Positions 37,622 to 46,291 of a stretch of DNA of 64,000 nucleotides are shown one piece after another; within the stretch, counting starts at the first letter, position 1, and every line of letters begins with the position of its first letter. A program made the position numbers and the translations under genes. A model generated the notes under the pieces. The model was not told the origin of the DNA. It did no database searches and saw nothing but the letters and a program-made list of their open reading frames with translations. This DNA comes from Bacteroidota bacterium (GTDB lineage Bacteria > Bacteroidota > Bacteroidia > J057 > JADKCL01), in NCBI GenBank assembly GCA_016718825.1, contig JADKCL010000015.1, positions 92,147 through 156,146 of the forward strand. The letters run 5' to 3'.

Positions 37622-39496
37622 CTAGCGGGCGCGCATCACACGCACCACCTGTTGTTCAGCACCCACTTGCACGCGAAGGCAATACATGCCGGCGGGTGTT
37701 TCCAATCCCGCATTGGTCCTGCCATCCCAAGTCCAGCGCAAAGGCACGCCCGGAATCCCCTTTAGCCCCGATTCCCAGACGATTCGGCCTGTCATGTCGG
37801 TAATGGACAAAACAACGTTTCGACCGCTAGCCAAGGAGAAGTCGACATGCAAACTGGCATCAAAAGGATTTGGATAGACCTGCAAATCAGTAATTTCCGG
37901 TTTTGGAACTGCAAGGAACCCCGCAGAGTCCTCGATCACCAGGATGCGTTGATCACCGGCAATTTGTGTGAGCAACTGTACACCGCCGTTGGGCCAAATC
38001 ACCCAGAGACTATCCACAATCGTATCGGTGCCCATCCCAAAATGCGCGATATGGGTATGCTGCGACATATGACTGCTGCCTCCATTGACCTCATGGATCC
38101 ACTTGTCTGCCCCTACCTTGACGATCATTTTGGCCCCAAATGCATCCCGGTTGCTATAAGTCCCGCGTGGCTCGACCTGCAACCAATGGTTGGATCCGCT
38201 GTAGTCATTGCTGTACAGCCGCGAAACGTCGTTTCCGCCGAGGGACAAATTCACCACGTTCACAAACATGTCCAAGTCGCCATCCTTGTCAAAATCCGCC
38301 ATGGCCATTCCACGGCCCGCATTGGTATCCCCGAGATTCAAGGCCAGCGTCACATCGCTAAAAGTACCGTTTCCAAGGTTGCGATACATTTTGTCGGGGT
38401 CTTGGATGACGTTTGCAAAAATGGGAATCAACTGAATGTATCCATGCGCGATGAACATGTCTTGCCATTTGTCGTTGTCGAAGTCGATCCACGCATTTCC
38501 CCAGCCGGTTGCCATCGCATTTCCGATCGAATCGTCTTCAATTCCGGCTTGCGTCGCCATCTGGAAAAAAGTATGGTTGGGCTGCTGCTGATACAATGCT
38601 GCCGCCCCGATGTCGGTGATATAATAGTCCAAATCCAGATCGTGGTCATAGTCGCCGACAGCGATGCCCATTCCGTACATGGCCTGATCGGCGTAGGTGC
38701 TTGCGCCGACATCCGCATACGGCCCGGGATAATTGTTTTGATAAAGGCCATTGGGTGCTACCCACATGCCAAAGTCGTTGGCGACCAAAATGTCGGGATC
38801 GTTGTCGAGGTCGTAGTCCGTAAACACCACGCTGAGCGCACAGCCGGTATCATTCACCATTTCCTGCGCACCGATATCCGTGAAAGTCCCGTTGCCATTG
38901 TTGTGAAACAAGGAATTACCGTTGCAGCGGTGGGCATAGCCGATGGGTTGACCACTGCTGTCGGTGATCGCTTGGCCCAGCCAAACATAGTTTCCGCGGT
39001 AAAGGTCCAACAGTCCATCGCGGTCATAGTCACCAAATGCTGCCGAACTGACCCACATCGAATCGAGGCCGATTCCCGAGGAAACGGAGGCATCCGTAAA
39101 TGTTCCGTCGCCGTTGTTTTGAAAAAACAGATTCGGCTGATGCCACATGGTCGAAATGAAAATCTCGCGAAAACCGTCATTGTCCACATCGCCCGTCACC
39201 ACGCCTTGCGTGTCCCAAGTGATATTGCCGAGTCCTGCAGCGACGGTGACATCTGTGAAACTTCCTGCGCCATCGTTCCGGTAAAGCTTGTTGTCGCCGG
39301 TGCCACCGACCGCGATCAAATCTTCGTCGCCGTCTCCGTCGTAATCAAACCAAGCCGACCCACCACCCATTTGCATCGCATTGTAGCCGCGATGTTGGAC
39401 CCCGGAGGAAGATGTGACATCCACAAATCCGGATTGAGAAGTGACAAAACCGGCCGAGCTCAAAAAAAGCAGTAAAAAGAGAAGGATACGTGACAT
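37622..39496 (-). CDS. CRTAC1-like FG-GAP/ASPIC-UnbV protein with T9SS type A sorting tail
   Basis: 624 residues from ATG 39496, giving a signal peptide (SRILLFLLLFLSSAGFVTSQ). Several FG-GAP/VCBS repeats carry calcium-binding loops (WFDYDGDGDEDLIAVGG, GDVDNDGFREIFIS, DFDKDGDLDMFVN). An ASPIC/UnbV domain follows (VNGGSSHMSQHTHIAHFGMG, SLWVIWPNGG). The C-terminus (LQVYPNPFDASLHVDF, TDMTGRIVWESG, GMYCLRVQVG) is a T9SS type A domain. It is predicted to be a calcium-stabilised beta-propeller at the cell surface. A 542-codon antisense frame across this gene is a coding shadow. Confidence 0.92.
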   Translation of the reverse strand: MSRILLFLLLFLSSAGFVTSQSGFVDVTSSSGVQHRGYNAMQMGGGSAWFDYDGDGDEDLIAVGGTGDNKLYRNDGAGSFTDVTVAAGLGNITWDTQGVVTGDVDNDGFREIFISTMWHQPNLFFQNNGDGTFTDASVSSGIGLDSMWVSSAAFGDYDRDGLLDLYRGNYVWLGQAITDSSGQPIGYAHRCNGNSLFHNNGNGTFTDIGAQEMVNDTGCALSVVFTDYDLDNDPDILVANDFGMWVAPNGLYQNNYPGPYADVGASTYADQAMYGMGIAVGDYDHDLDLDYYITDIGAAALYQQQPNHTFFQMATQAGIEDDSIGNAMATGWGNAWIDFDNDKWQDMFIAHGYIQLIPIFANVIQDPDKMYRNLGNGTFSDVTLALNLGDTNAGRGMAMADFDKDGDLDMFVNVVNLSLGGNDVSRLYSNDYSGSNHWLQVEPRGTYSNRDAFGAKMIVKVGADKWIHEVNGGSSHMSQHTHIAHFGMGTDTIVDSLWVIWPNGGVQLLTQIAGDQRILVIEDSAGFLAVPKPEITDLQVYPNPFDASLHVDFSLASGRNVVLSITDMTGRIVWESGLKGIPGVPLRWTWDGRTNAGLETPAGMYCLRVQVGAEQQVVRVMRAR

Positions 39497-39635
39497 TGCT
39501 GATTGATTTTGAAGAAAGTTAATCAATTGGATTGGAATATTTGCCTGCTGAGGCCAACATTGCCGTTCTCGCGGCCCGTTTTGCCTTCTGTCACTGGCAA
39601 TTGCGAATGTTTCCACAAAAAACGATATTTGTGAT

Positions 39636-40595
39636 ATGCCGATTATCGATGAAACGGGCTACAAGTCGCCCTATTTTTTGTCCAATGCACATTTGGGAAC
39701 GATTGTGCCCAATTTGCTGCGGTTTACATTCGGCGTCAATTACCAACGGGAGAGGATTTTTACGGCCGATGGTGATTTTCTGGACATAGATTGGTCGGTC
39801 GGCGGCAACAAACGTTTGGTCATTCTCAGCCATGGATTGGAAAGCAGTTCACGTGCGACGTACATCGTGGGAATGGTCAAGCACTTCAACCGGCACGGTT
39901 ACGATACCCTTGCATGGAACTTCAGGTCCTGCAGTGGCGAAGTGAATCTGACGGTGCCTTTTTACCATCCGGGGCAAACGGACGATTATCAATTGGTGGT
40001 GGATGCAGCGATCGCGAGAGGCTACCAAGAAATTTATCTTGCCGGATTCAGCCTTGGGGGAGCGATCACACTACGGTATCTGGGCGAATTGGGTGAAAAG
40101 GTCAGGCCGGAGATCAAACGTGCGGTTGTTTTTTCAGTTCCGACTGATCTTTCGGCAAGCGCACACCACCTCTCAGAAGGCAATCAAGCAATGTATGGGC
40201 GAGCATTCCTGTTTAAATACAGGCGCAAAATGAATTTGAAGGCCAAAAAGATGCCGGAGCATTATGACATGACGGCTTGGGATCATATTCAAACCATGAT
40301 CGATTTTGACGAGGCCTTTAATGTGCCGTGGCATCACCACCGCAATGCCGAGGAGTTTTATGCTGCAACGACGCCCAAAGACCTGCTGACGGATATCGGG
40401 ATTCCTACCTTGATTGTGAATGCGATGAATGATCCGTTTTTACCGCCTGCCTGCTATCCTTGGGACGCTGCAAGCAGCCGCGATAACCTCTTTTTGGAAG
40501 TCCCTGAATTGGGTGGTCACGTGGGATTTATGACCTTGAGTTGGAAGGGAATCACCTGGAGCGAAGGACGTGCACAGGCGTTTTTCGAGGGTTGA
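39636..40595 (+). CDS. YheT-type alpha/beta hydrolase
   Basis: 319 residues of the YheT/embryogenesis-associated EMB8-like hydrolase family. NAHLGTIVPNLLR near the N-terminus is the family block. The triad can be seen as Ser in GFSLGGAIT, Asp in NAMNDPFLPP and His in LGGHVGFM; the oxyanion region is SHGLESSSR. It is cytoplasmic, with no signal peptide. The substrate in bacteria is unclear. GATATTTG, a near-match to the Bacteroidota -7 box, lies just before the ATG. Confidence 0.88.
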   Translation: MPIIDETGYKSPYFLSNAHLGTIVPNLLRFTFGVNYQRERIFTADGDFLDIDWSVGGNKRLVILSHGLESSSRATYIVGMVKHFNRHGYDTLAWNFRSCSGEVNLTVPFYHPGQTDDYQLVVDAAIARGYQEIYLAGFSLGGAITLRYLGELGEKVRPEIKRAVVFSVPTDLSASAHHLSEGNQAMYGRAFLFKYRRKMNLKAKKMPEHYDMTAWDHIQTMIDFDEAFNVPWHHHRNAEEFYAATTPKDLLTDIGIPTLIVNAMNDPFLPPACYPWDAASSRDNLFLEVPELGGHVGFMTLSWKGITWSEGRAQAFFEG

Positions 40596-40600
40596 AAGCC

Positions 40601-40708
40601 TTATCCGACAAAAAGAGCCAGCATTCCGACCACCAATGCCCCCACAAAAATGGCCGCCACAGGTAGCAACAGCAGGGTAGGGAGGACGCGTTCTTCAGTG
40701 ACTTTCAT
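40601..40708 (-). CDS. Small single-span membrane protein (hypothetical)
   Basis: 35 residues from ATG 40708 (MKVTEERVLPTLLLLPVAAI...), almost all one hydrophobic helix. The frame is open upstream with other starts at 40795 and 40828, so the real protein could be up to 75 residues. It lies convergent with the YheT gene, 5 bases apart. There is no homology I recognise; it could also be a chance frame. Confidence 0.35.
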   Translation of the reverse strand: MKVTEERVLPTLLLLPVAAIFVGALVVGMLALFVG

Positions 40709-40865
40709 GACTTCTTCTTTGTGGAATTTGGATCTTAGATGAGTATGCAAGGCTAAAGGTTGCAGCGGGGCGAGATTTTTTTTTCGAATGGGCATGCCTG
40801 AGACCAATGAAGTTTTTACAAGGGCCATTGCCTTTTGACTCCAACCAATTTATTATCTTGGCAAC

Positions 40866-41297
40866 ATGAAAAAACTCAACATCTTCGCTTGTCTGCTCGT
40901 GGTGACTGTACTATTGGTAGGTTGCAGCACCGAGGTAAAAAGGATTCTTCCAAAACAGGATGGAATGTGGCTTTCAACCTCCATTTTGGTAAACTCATAC
41001 GTGAACAGCACGCTCGACAGTAGCTATACCATCACGGATGGGAGCACCTACACGTTTGACAAAAATGGAACCGGTACAAGAGTAGATGCAGGCGGCGCAT
41101 CCCGTAACCTCACTTGGGGAATGAATCCCAGCGGGGAAATTATAATTATCTGTTATCCAACCGTCTCCACTACCGGATGCGCTGACTATCTGGTGATCTC
41201 TTCTACCAAAAACCGGCAGGAGTGGCGCGTTACAACGGTGGGTGCGGTCAATGGAGAGTGGATCGAGGAATTCCATGTGTTGACACGCATCGAATAG
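40866..41297 (+). CDS. Lipoprotein, paralogue of the 41617 gene
   Basis: 143 residues with a lipoprotein signal (IFACLLVVTVLLVGC). The start of the mature protein, VKRILPKQDGMW, matches VEKILPKKDGMW in the protein encoded at 41617-42057, and both go on as a single beta-rich domain (YTFDKNGTGTRVD here, FFDKEGTGYSVDF there), so they are tandem duplicates. The DKxGTG segment may be a ligand loop. TATCTTGG about 6 bases before the ATG resembles a -7 box. The family is unknown to me; localisation is probably the outer membrane. Confidence 0.75.
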   Translation: MKKLNIFACLLVVTVLLVGCSTEVKRILPKQDGMWLSTSILVNSYVNSTLDSSYTITDGSTYTFDKNGTGTRVDAGGASRNLTWGMNPSGEIIIICYPTVSTTGCADYLVISSTKNRQEWRVTTVGAVNGEWIEEFHVLTRIE

Positions 41298-41616
41298 CAT
41301 TTCGCTTCCCATTGCCCCAAACGTGTGGGGTGATGGAGGAGAGACATCGGCTTTTTATCGAATAGCCAGATGCTGAATTTTTTCAGTGTCTGGCGATTTG
41401 TTTTTGGAATCATCAGGAATCCTTCTACCTTTGCACCCGTTCCTGAAAAAAAATGTTTCCAAGTAAAAATCTGATTCCGACCACTTTACTTCAGCCTGTT
41501 CAGGAAGAATCTTATTTTTTTTCTATAACCGATGCAACCAATCTTCCAAAGGCGGTATCTACCCCTTTGAAAGCACAAAATCTGTATTTCAAATTTTAAA
41601 ATATTTCAAAATCACT
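41298..41616. other. Spacer between two paralogous lipoprotein genes
   Basis: About 320 bases, AT-rich in the second half. A small stem (CCCCA/TGGGG, 41318-41333) without T-run follows the first gene, so it is a weak terminator at best. The part before 41617 is rich in A/T and probably carries that gene's promoter, but no clear TAnnTTTG box is present. Confidence 0.4.
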
Positions 41617-42057
41617 ATGAAATCATTTATCAAAGTATTCGCTGTTACCCTCATGTTGGCTGTTGTTGCTGTAAGCTGCGGCAAAGTCGAGAAAATCCTT
41701 CCAAAGAAAGACGGTATGTGGGTTGGCACCAGCCAAACTGTTGTGACCTACGTCGATGACTCGCTCGTTTCTACAGAAACCGATACCGACAGCCTTGGCA
41801 AAATGTTCTTCGACAAAGAAGGAACAGGTTACAGCGTTGACTTCCAAGATTCGAACCGTACCGACTTCACATGGTCTGTGAACGACGACAACGACGTCAT
41901 CACCATCACCGGTACTGACAGCGGCTCTGTTGCAATGCCTTACGACATCCTCGAAAGCAGCAGCAAAGAGCAGAAGTGGTTCGGTACTTTGTCTTTCGAC
42001 ATCTTTGGTATCGTTACCAAAATCGAAATCACCTCTACCATGGAGCGTGCCGAGTAA
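41617..42057 (+). CDS. Lipoprotein, paralogue of the 40866 gene
   Basis: 146 residues with lipoprotein signal (VFAVTLMLAVVAVSC). Shares ILPKxDGMW and the DKEGTG block with its upstream neighbour, but is more acidic (TETDTDSLGK, SVNDDNDVITITGTDSG). Codon use is unusually regular, with many C-ending codons, a sign of high expression. It is followed by a strong terminator (42092-42125), so it is probably a single, well-expressed transcript. Function is unknown. Confidence 0.78.
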   Translation: MKSFIKVFAVTLMLAVVAVSCGKVEKILPKKDGMWVGTSQTVVTYVDDSLVSTETDTDSLGKMFFDKEGTGYSVDFQDSNRTDFTWSVNDDNDVITITGTDSGSVAMPYDILESSSKEQKWFGTLSFDIFGIVTKIEITSTMERAE

Positions 42058-42091
42058 TTTCGGTCCCTCTCCTTGCAAAAGGATTTGATGC

Positions 42092-42125
42092 AAATGCCGG
42101 CTTTTTAGTCGGCATTTGCTTTTTA
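42092..42125 (+). terminator. Rho-independent terminator after the 41617 lipoprotein gene
   Basis: Stem AAATGCCG/CGGCATTT (42092-42099 and 42110-42117) with a 10-base loop, followed by GCTTTTTA. It lies 35 bases after the lipoprotein stop codon. Confidence 0.8.
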
Positions 42126-42258
42126 TGCCCTTTTAGTTGCCTTTGCCCGCAGGCGCGCAATCGCATCGCCGACATTCATATGCAGCCGCATTCCAGAAAA
42201 TTCCTCCGTCGGAATGAAAGGAAATTCCCACTTTTAATCTTTGCAAAAGTTCAACGAC

Positions 42259-42777
42259 ATGGATTCATCTTCTAAGGCGATTCGGATCGAGACCAAAATG
42301 GAGTCCAAGGACTTCCTGGGTCTCGTATTTTTTCTGACCTATCGCCGGCCAATGGTCCTGATTGTGACCTTCTTGGGGATTGTCTTCTCCGGATGGGGAG
42401 CGCTTGCGCTCGCTGGAATCATTGAATTCTCCGCATTCTCACCCGCATTTACCCTGCTCTACGGTTTGTTTTTCCTTTTCTGGATCCCGATTGCGGCCTA
42501 TTTGCGCGGGAAAAGGCAATACGCTTCCTCCAAACGCAGTCAGGAATTGCGCAAATTTGAATTCACAGGTCAGGCGATTCACATGCAATCCGAATCCTCC
42601 ACCAACGACTATAAATGGTCATCGGTGTACGAAGTCCGGTTTTCGGGAAATTGGGTGCTGATTTTCTTGAGCCGTGCCGAGGCGATATTCATACCCAAAG
42701 GGGCATTTTCACCCGATCAACTCTCGGAATTCAGAGCTTTGGTCAATAATATGAACGGCCTTAAGGTCAGGGGCTAA
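42259..42777 (+). CDS. YcxB-like membrane protein
   Basis: 172 residues from ATG 42259. Two transmembrane helices (MVLIVTFLGIVFSGWGALAL and FTLLYGLFFLFWIPIAAYL) are followed by a cytoplasmic beta-domain. That domain holds FTGQAIHMQSESSTNDYKWSSVYEVRFSGNW and IPKGAFSPDQLSEFRALV, the typical YcxB-like C-terminal pattern (WxxVxxV... IPKxxF). The family's role is unknown. It is convergent with uup, 16 bases apart. Confidence 0.75.
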   Translation: MDSSSKAIRIETKMESKDFLGLVFFLTYRRPMVLIVTFLGIVFSGWGALALAGIIEFSAFSPAFTLLYGLFFLFWIPIAAYLRGKRQYASSKRSQELRKFEFTGQAIHMQSESSTNDYKWSSVYEVRFSGNWVLIFLSRAEAIFIPKGAFSPDQLSEFRALVNNMNGLKVRG

Positions 42778-42793
42778 TCCTCGAAGGTCCAAT

Positions 42794-44674
42794 TCAAGCC
42801 CTGTCGGCAAGTTCAAGCCAACGGTCACTGCGGCGTTCGATCGTCTGCCGCAATTCGGCGACTTCTTTTGCCCAAGCCTCCAATTCGCGAAAATCTCCAG
42901 AACCTAGGTTCAGCTTTTGCTCAACCGCCGCCTTTTTAGCCTCCAAATCGGCGATTTCCTGTTCCAGGCCTTCGTATTCTTTTTGCTCTTTGTAGCTCAG
43001 TTTTTTAGAATCGTCTTTCTTGGTTTGCACGGCCACCGGTGCCGCTGCATTGGAATTGGAGGCTTTTTCCGATTGCCGTGCGGCAATCTCCTCAGCGGCC
43101 TTACGTTCCCGGTATTCACGGAATGTGCCCGGAAATGGTTTGATTTCGCCGTTTCCTTCAAAAATGAAGAGGTGTTCACAGAGCTTGTCCAAGAAATAAC
43201 GGTCGTGGCTCACGATCATCAGACAGCCGGCATAGCTCATCAAAAACTGCTCCAAGGTATTCAGCGTGATCAAGTCCAAATCGTTGGTCGGTTCGTCCAA
43301 GATGAGGAAGTTGGGCTGTGTCATGAGCACACGCAACAGAAAAAGCCGCCTTTTTTCACCTCCACTGAGGCTGCCGACCAATTGTTGCTGCATCGCCGGC
43401 GGAAATCCAAACATGATCAACGTGGCACTCGCTTTCAACTTGTCGCCATTCCCCAACACGATTTCCTCCGCGACTTCGGTGATCACGTCGATGATCTTCT
43501 GCCCATCCTTGATTTCAATTCCTTCCTGCGAATAGTAGCCGAAATGAATCGTTTCGCCTTGGGAAATCGTTCCAGTATCAGGAGCAACCTGCTGTGTGAG
43601 CAAGTTCAAAAATGTCGTTTTGCCGATCCCGTTAGGTCCGACAATGCCAATGCGTTCGCCACGTTTGAAAACATAGCTGAAATCGCGAACCAAGGTCTTG
43701 TCGCCGTAGGCCTTGGTAACATGCTCCAATTCGAGGATTTTGTTGCCAAGCCTTCTTGCTGCAAAATTCAAGGCGATGTCCTTGTCCCTTTCCGATCCCT
43801 CCGCCACTTCCATCAATCCATGGGCGGCGTCGATACGCGCTTTGCTTTTCGTGGTTCTTGCTTTGGGCTGCCTACGAAGCCATTCAAGCTCGGTGCGGAG
43901 CAAGTTTTGCGCGCGCGCTTGCAAGGCATCTTCCGCGGAGTGACGCTCTGCCTTTTTCTCCAAAAAGTTCTCGTAGTCGCCGACATACCGATGCGCTTGA
44001 CCGTGGTCAAGCTCGACGACCTCGTTGCAGACGCGGTCCAGAAAATACCGGTCGTGCGTCACCAAAATGAGGGACATTGCCTTGACTGCCAAGTAGTTTT
44101 CCAGCCACTCGATGGTGGCGGTGTCAAGGTGGTTGGTAGGCTCGTCCAATAGGAGCAGGTCGGGTTCGCTCACGAGGGCTTGGCCGAGCGCGACACGCTT
44201 GTGTTGCCCCCCTGAGAGCGCCGACAAGGGCATTTCCAAGTCATTGACCCCGAGTTTTCCCAAAATTTCTTTGACCCTGAAATCAAAATCCCATGCGTTC
44301 AGTTCCTCCATGCGGTCGATCGCATTTTGCAGCTTCTTGGGATCCGAATCGGGATGTGAGGAGAGCTTTTCATAGTCACGAATGGCCTTGATCGTCGGAT
44401 CATCGCCGGTAAACAGCGCATCCATGACGGTGACAGCGTTCCCGAAATCAGGGTTTTGGCTGAGATAAACGGCTTTGATTCCGTTTCGAAGGCTCACTTC
44501 GCCGCGGTCAGGGGTATCTTGACCGGCAAGGATGCGCAACAAGGTCGATTTTCCGCAGCCATTCCTGCCGACAAGCGCAATCTTTTGGCCCTTTTCAACG
44601 CCGATATTCAAGTCATCAAACAGGACTTTGATGCCAAAAGATTTAAATAGGCCATTGGCGCTGAGGTAGTTCAT
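42794..44674 (-). CDS. uup: ABC-F ATPase, Uup type
   Basis: 626-residue soluble protein with two ABC ATPase domains: Walker A GRNGCGKST and GPNGIGKTT, signatures LSGGQHKRVALGQAL and LSGGEKRRLFLLRVL, Walker B LLLLDEPTNHLD and FLILDEPTNDLD. The P-site linker contains YVGDYENFLEKKAER. A C-terminal coiled coil (YKEQKEYEGLEQEIADLEAK onward) marks the Uup branch over EttA. ABC-F proteins act on ribosomes or branched DNA intermediates (Uup). It has no membrane domain. The upstream gene on the same strand is an outer-membrane protein 19 bases away, so it may share a transcript. Confidence 0.93.
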   Translation of the reverse strand: MNYLSANGLFKSFGIKVLFDDLNIGVEKGQKIALVGRNGCGKSTLLRILAGQDTPDRGEVSLRNGIKAVYLSQNPDFGNAVTVMDALFTGDDPTIKAIRDYEKLSSHPDSDPKKLQNAIDRMEELNAWDFDFRVKEILGKLGVNDLEMPLSALSGGQHKRVALGQALVSEPDLLLLDEPTNHLDTATIEWLENYLAVKAMSLILVTHDRYFLDRVCNEVVELDHGQAHRYVGDYENFLEKKAERHSAEDALQARAQNLLRTELEWLRRQPKARTTKSKARIDAAHGLMEVAEGSERDKDIALNFAARRLGNKILELEHVTKAYGDKTLVRDFSYVFKRGERIGIVGPNGIGKTTFLNLLTQQVAPDTGTISQGETIHFGYYSQEGIEIKDGQKIIDVITEVAEEIVLGNGDKLKASATLIMFGFPPAMQQQLVGSLSGGEKRRLFLLRVLMTQPNFLILDEPTNDLDLITLNTLEQFLMSYAGCLMIVSHDRYFLDKLCEHLFIFEGNGEIKPFPGTFREYRERKAAEEIAARQSEKASNSNAAAPVAVQTKKDDSKKLSYKEQKEYEGLEQEIADLEAKKAAVEQKLNLGSGDFRELEAWAKEVAELRQTIERRSDRWLELADRA

Positions 44675-44693
44675 AGCAAAAAGTTAAAACGGA

Positions 44694-45509
44694 TCAGAAT
44701 TTTGGGGGAGTTTCAGGGTCTGTTTCCGGATTCTCCGGTGCTTCGTCGTCGTAGTGTCGCTCCTTATTGTTGCGGCGCAAGCCCAATTTGATACCTGCAT
44801 TGATGATCACATTGGTCGGATAGAATTTTTCCGTAAGTCCCACTGCTTCCGTCCTGTCAGTAACCATACAAACTCCAGTGCTCGGCGTCACAACGTGCGT
44901 CCGGCGAACGGAAGGAATAAACTTGAATCCCAAACCGGAGTAGAAGTCCAGCACCAACCTTCCACGCGACGTTTGCCATCCAAACCGCACAATGGCCCCG
45001 ACTTGATGAAATTTTTCGCTGTACAATTCGCAGTCATTGGAATCGGGATTGCCGGTGGTATAAGCGATCCACTCATTTTGATACTGGGAATAACGGTAAA
45101 ACAACATCGGACTGAAATAGGAGCGAAGCTTCGGCTCTGAGAAGTACCGCTTTTTGTCCATGTAAATGCGGTAGGCAAGGTAGATACCCCCGCCATACGC
45201 AAGCATGGGGCGGTCGCCGCGCTCATACCAAAACCCATTTTTGTAGATCGCACCAAGCCCAAATTCAAGGCTGCTGCGTTTTCCGAGCTCCATTTCGTAG
45301 AAAAGTCGCGCCTCATTGATGCCCAGTTGCAACAAATCCAACTTGATTACATCGAGTTGATTGGGTTTCTCCCCTTTGATTCTGCCAACCTTGAGTGGTT
45401 TGCCCGGCTTGAGTTCCACTTTTGTCTGCGCATGCACCGCGTTGGAAGTGCAAAAAATCAATAGCACGAACACGATCCAAAAGCTGCGGAACATCAATCT
45501 TGAGGGCAT
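44694..45509 (-). CDS. Outer-membrane beta-barrel protein, unknown function
   Basis: About 271 residues from ATG 45509, which gives a signal peptide (FRSFWIVFVLLIFCTSNAVHAQ); the frame is open to 45572. The mature part alternates hydrophobic and polar residues with many aromatic residues (FGLGAIYKNGFWYERGDRPM, YFSPMLFYRYSQYQNEW), as in small 8-strand barrels similar to DUF3575-type proteins. It ends in an acidic proline-rich tail (DDEAPENPETDPETPPKF). It has no T9SS domain. Confidence 0.7.
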   Translation of the reverse strand: MPSRLMFRSFWIVFVLLIFCTSNAVHAQTKVELKPGKPLKVGRIKGEKPNQLDVIKLDLLQLGINEARLFYEMELGKRSSLEFGLGAIYKNGFWYERGDRPMLAYGGGIYLAYRIYMDKKRYFSEPKLRSYFSPMLFYRYSQYQNEWIAYTTGNPDSNDCELYSEKFHQVGAIVRFGWQTSRGRLVLDFYSGLGFKFIPSVRRTHVVTPSTGVCMVTDRTEAVGLTEKFYPTNVIINAGIKLGLRRNNKERHYDDEAPENPETDPETPPKF

Positions 45510-45744
45510 TTCTTTTCTTCTCACGAATCTAAAATCCAATTCGGCTTCATGGCCTTGTTGGTAATACGGCAAATTTACGAAGCTTGGGAAGGAATCAAAA
45601 GCCTAATAAGAGTTCGTTCATCGATCCATTCAACAATGGAAGCGTCATGCTTGCTTGTTGGCCAAACCATTTCCCGATTTTAACGGCCAAAACCTGACGT
45701 TTTATCCGGGATATGAACGTTTTTGTCAAAACTGTGTAAAAAAT

Positions 45745-45777
45745 TTGTTCGTTGATCAAAACAGATCTCTAATTTTG
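45745..45777 (+). promoter_or_regulatory. Promoter of the 45783-45922 RNA candidate
   Basis: TTG at 45745-45747 (inside TTTG) and TAATTTTG at 45770-45777, 22 bases apart, fit the Bacteroidota TTG-N17-23-TAnnTTTG consensus. No open reading frame follows; a structured segment and a terminator do. Confidence 0.6.
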
Positions 45778-45782
45778 CAACG

Positions 45783-45922
45783 TTGACCTAAGACTGATTT
45801 TTGAACGCTTTGCACTGCGAATGATGGATGCAACGCAGATTTTCGAAAGAAAATTTGTTTCCATCAGTAAAGTGCAATTGTTGACTGACTGAAAAGACCC
45901 TGCCGTTTGGTGGGGTCTTTTT
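45783..45922 (+). ncRNA. Candidate structured non-coding RNA (about 140 nt)
   Basis: Starts a few bases after a good promoter and ends at a strong terminator, with no coding frame between. The transcript can fold into one long rod. The outer stem is TTGCACT (45810-45816) with AGTGCAA (45871-45877). Next is TGATGGA (45822-45828) with TCCATCA (45860-45866). The innermost stem is ATTTTC with GAAAAT closing a GAAA tetraloop (45839-45854). The internal loops between stems are asymmetric. The 3' terminator is AAAAGACCC/GGGTCTTTT (45892-45921). The rod-with-bubble shape recalls 6S-type RNA (a 6S-Flavo family exists in Bacteroidota), but I cannot confirm identity. It lies between the divergent OMP gene (minus) and rtcB (plus). 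Confidence 0.5.
45892..45922 (+). terminator. Rho-independent terminator of the RNA candidate
   Basis: Stem AAAAGACCC (45892-45900) with GGGTCTTTT (45913-45921), loop about 12 bases, U-rich 3' side ending in TTTTT. It is strong in the plus direction and, by its A-rich 5' side, partly so in the minus direction. Confidence 0.8.
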
Positions 45923-46288
45923 GGCTCCGGACCTTTCGTTTCATAGAACCATTCGCGCAGTTCCCGCACAATTCTGCACCGTTGAAGCCGCCGAATGCAA
46001 GGTATGGCAACCAACACTTACTTTTGCGTCAGAATCAATGGTTGATTCGAATTCATCCGCAAGAAAATGCGCCGCCTCCAACATATCGCAAACGGCATTG
46101 CCTGAGGGCAGTCGAAAAGCTCGGTAGCTCCGGTTTTGGGATTGTTTTTGCCCTTTCCGTTCCATTCCCAGTTTGTTCGCGCTGCCAATTCAGGTAAAAC
46201 GCGATCGATTTTTTTGGATGCTGTCTTCGAATCAAATTCGGCTAATCCTTTCCAAATCATCGGAATTATTCATTTTTGACTTCGGGAA
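45923..46288. other. Spacer before rtcB
   Basis: About 365 bases. Minus-strand frames of 60-80 codons exist (e.g. 46018-46260), but none has recognisable features, and they overlap in different frames. No clear promoter for rtcB was found. It may contain a decayed gene. Confidence 0.35.
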
Positions 46289-46291
46289 TTG

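Noticed and set aside
37847..39475. 542-codon open frame antisense to the FG-GAP protein gene
   Set aside because: The opposite strand encodes clear FG-GAP, ASPIC/UnbV and T9SS domains; the antisense frame has no domain and results from codon bias.
42917..44152. 411-codon frame antisense to uup
   Set aside because: Both ABC domains with all motifs are on the minus strand; this is a shadow frame.
46018..46260. Minus-strand frames of 60-80 codons before rtcB
   Set aside because: Three overlapping frames in different registers, none with recognisable features; too weak to call a gene or archease.
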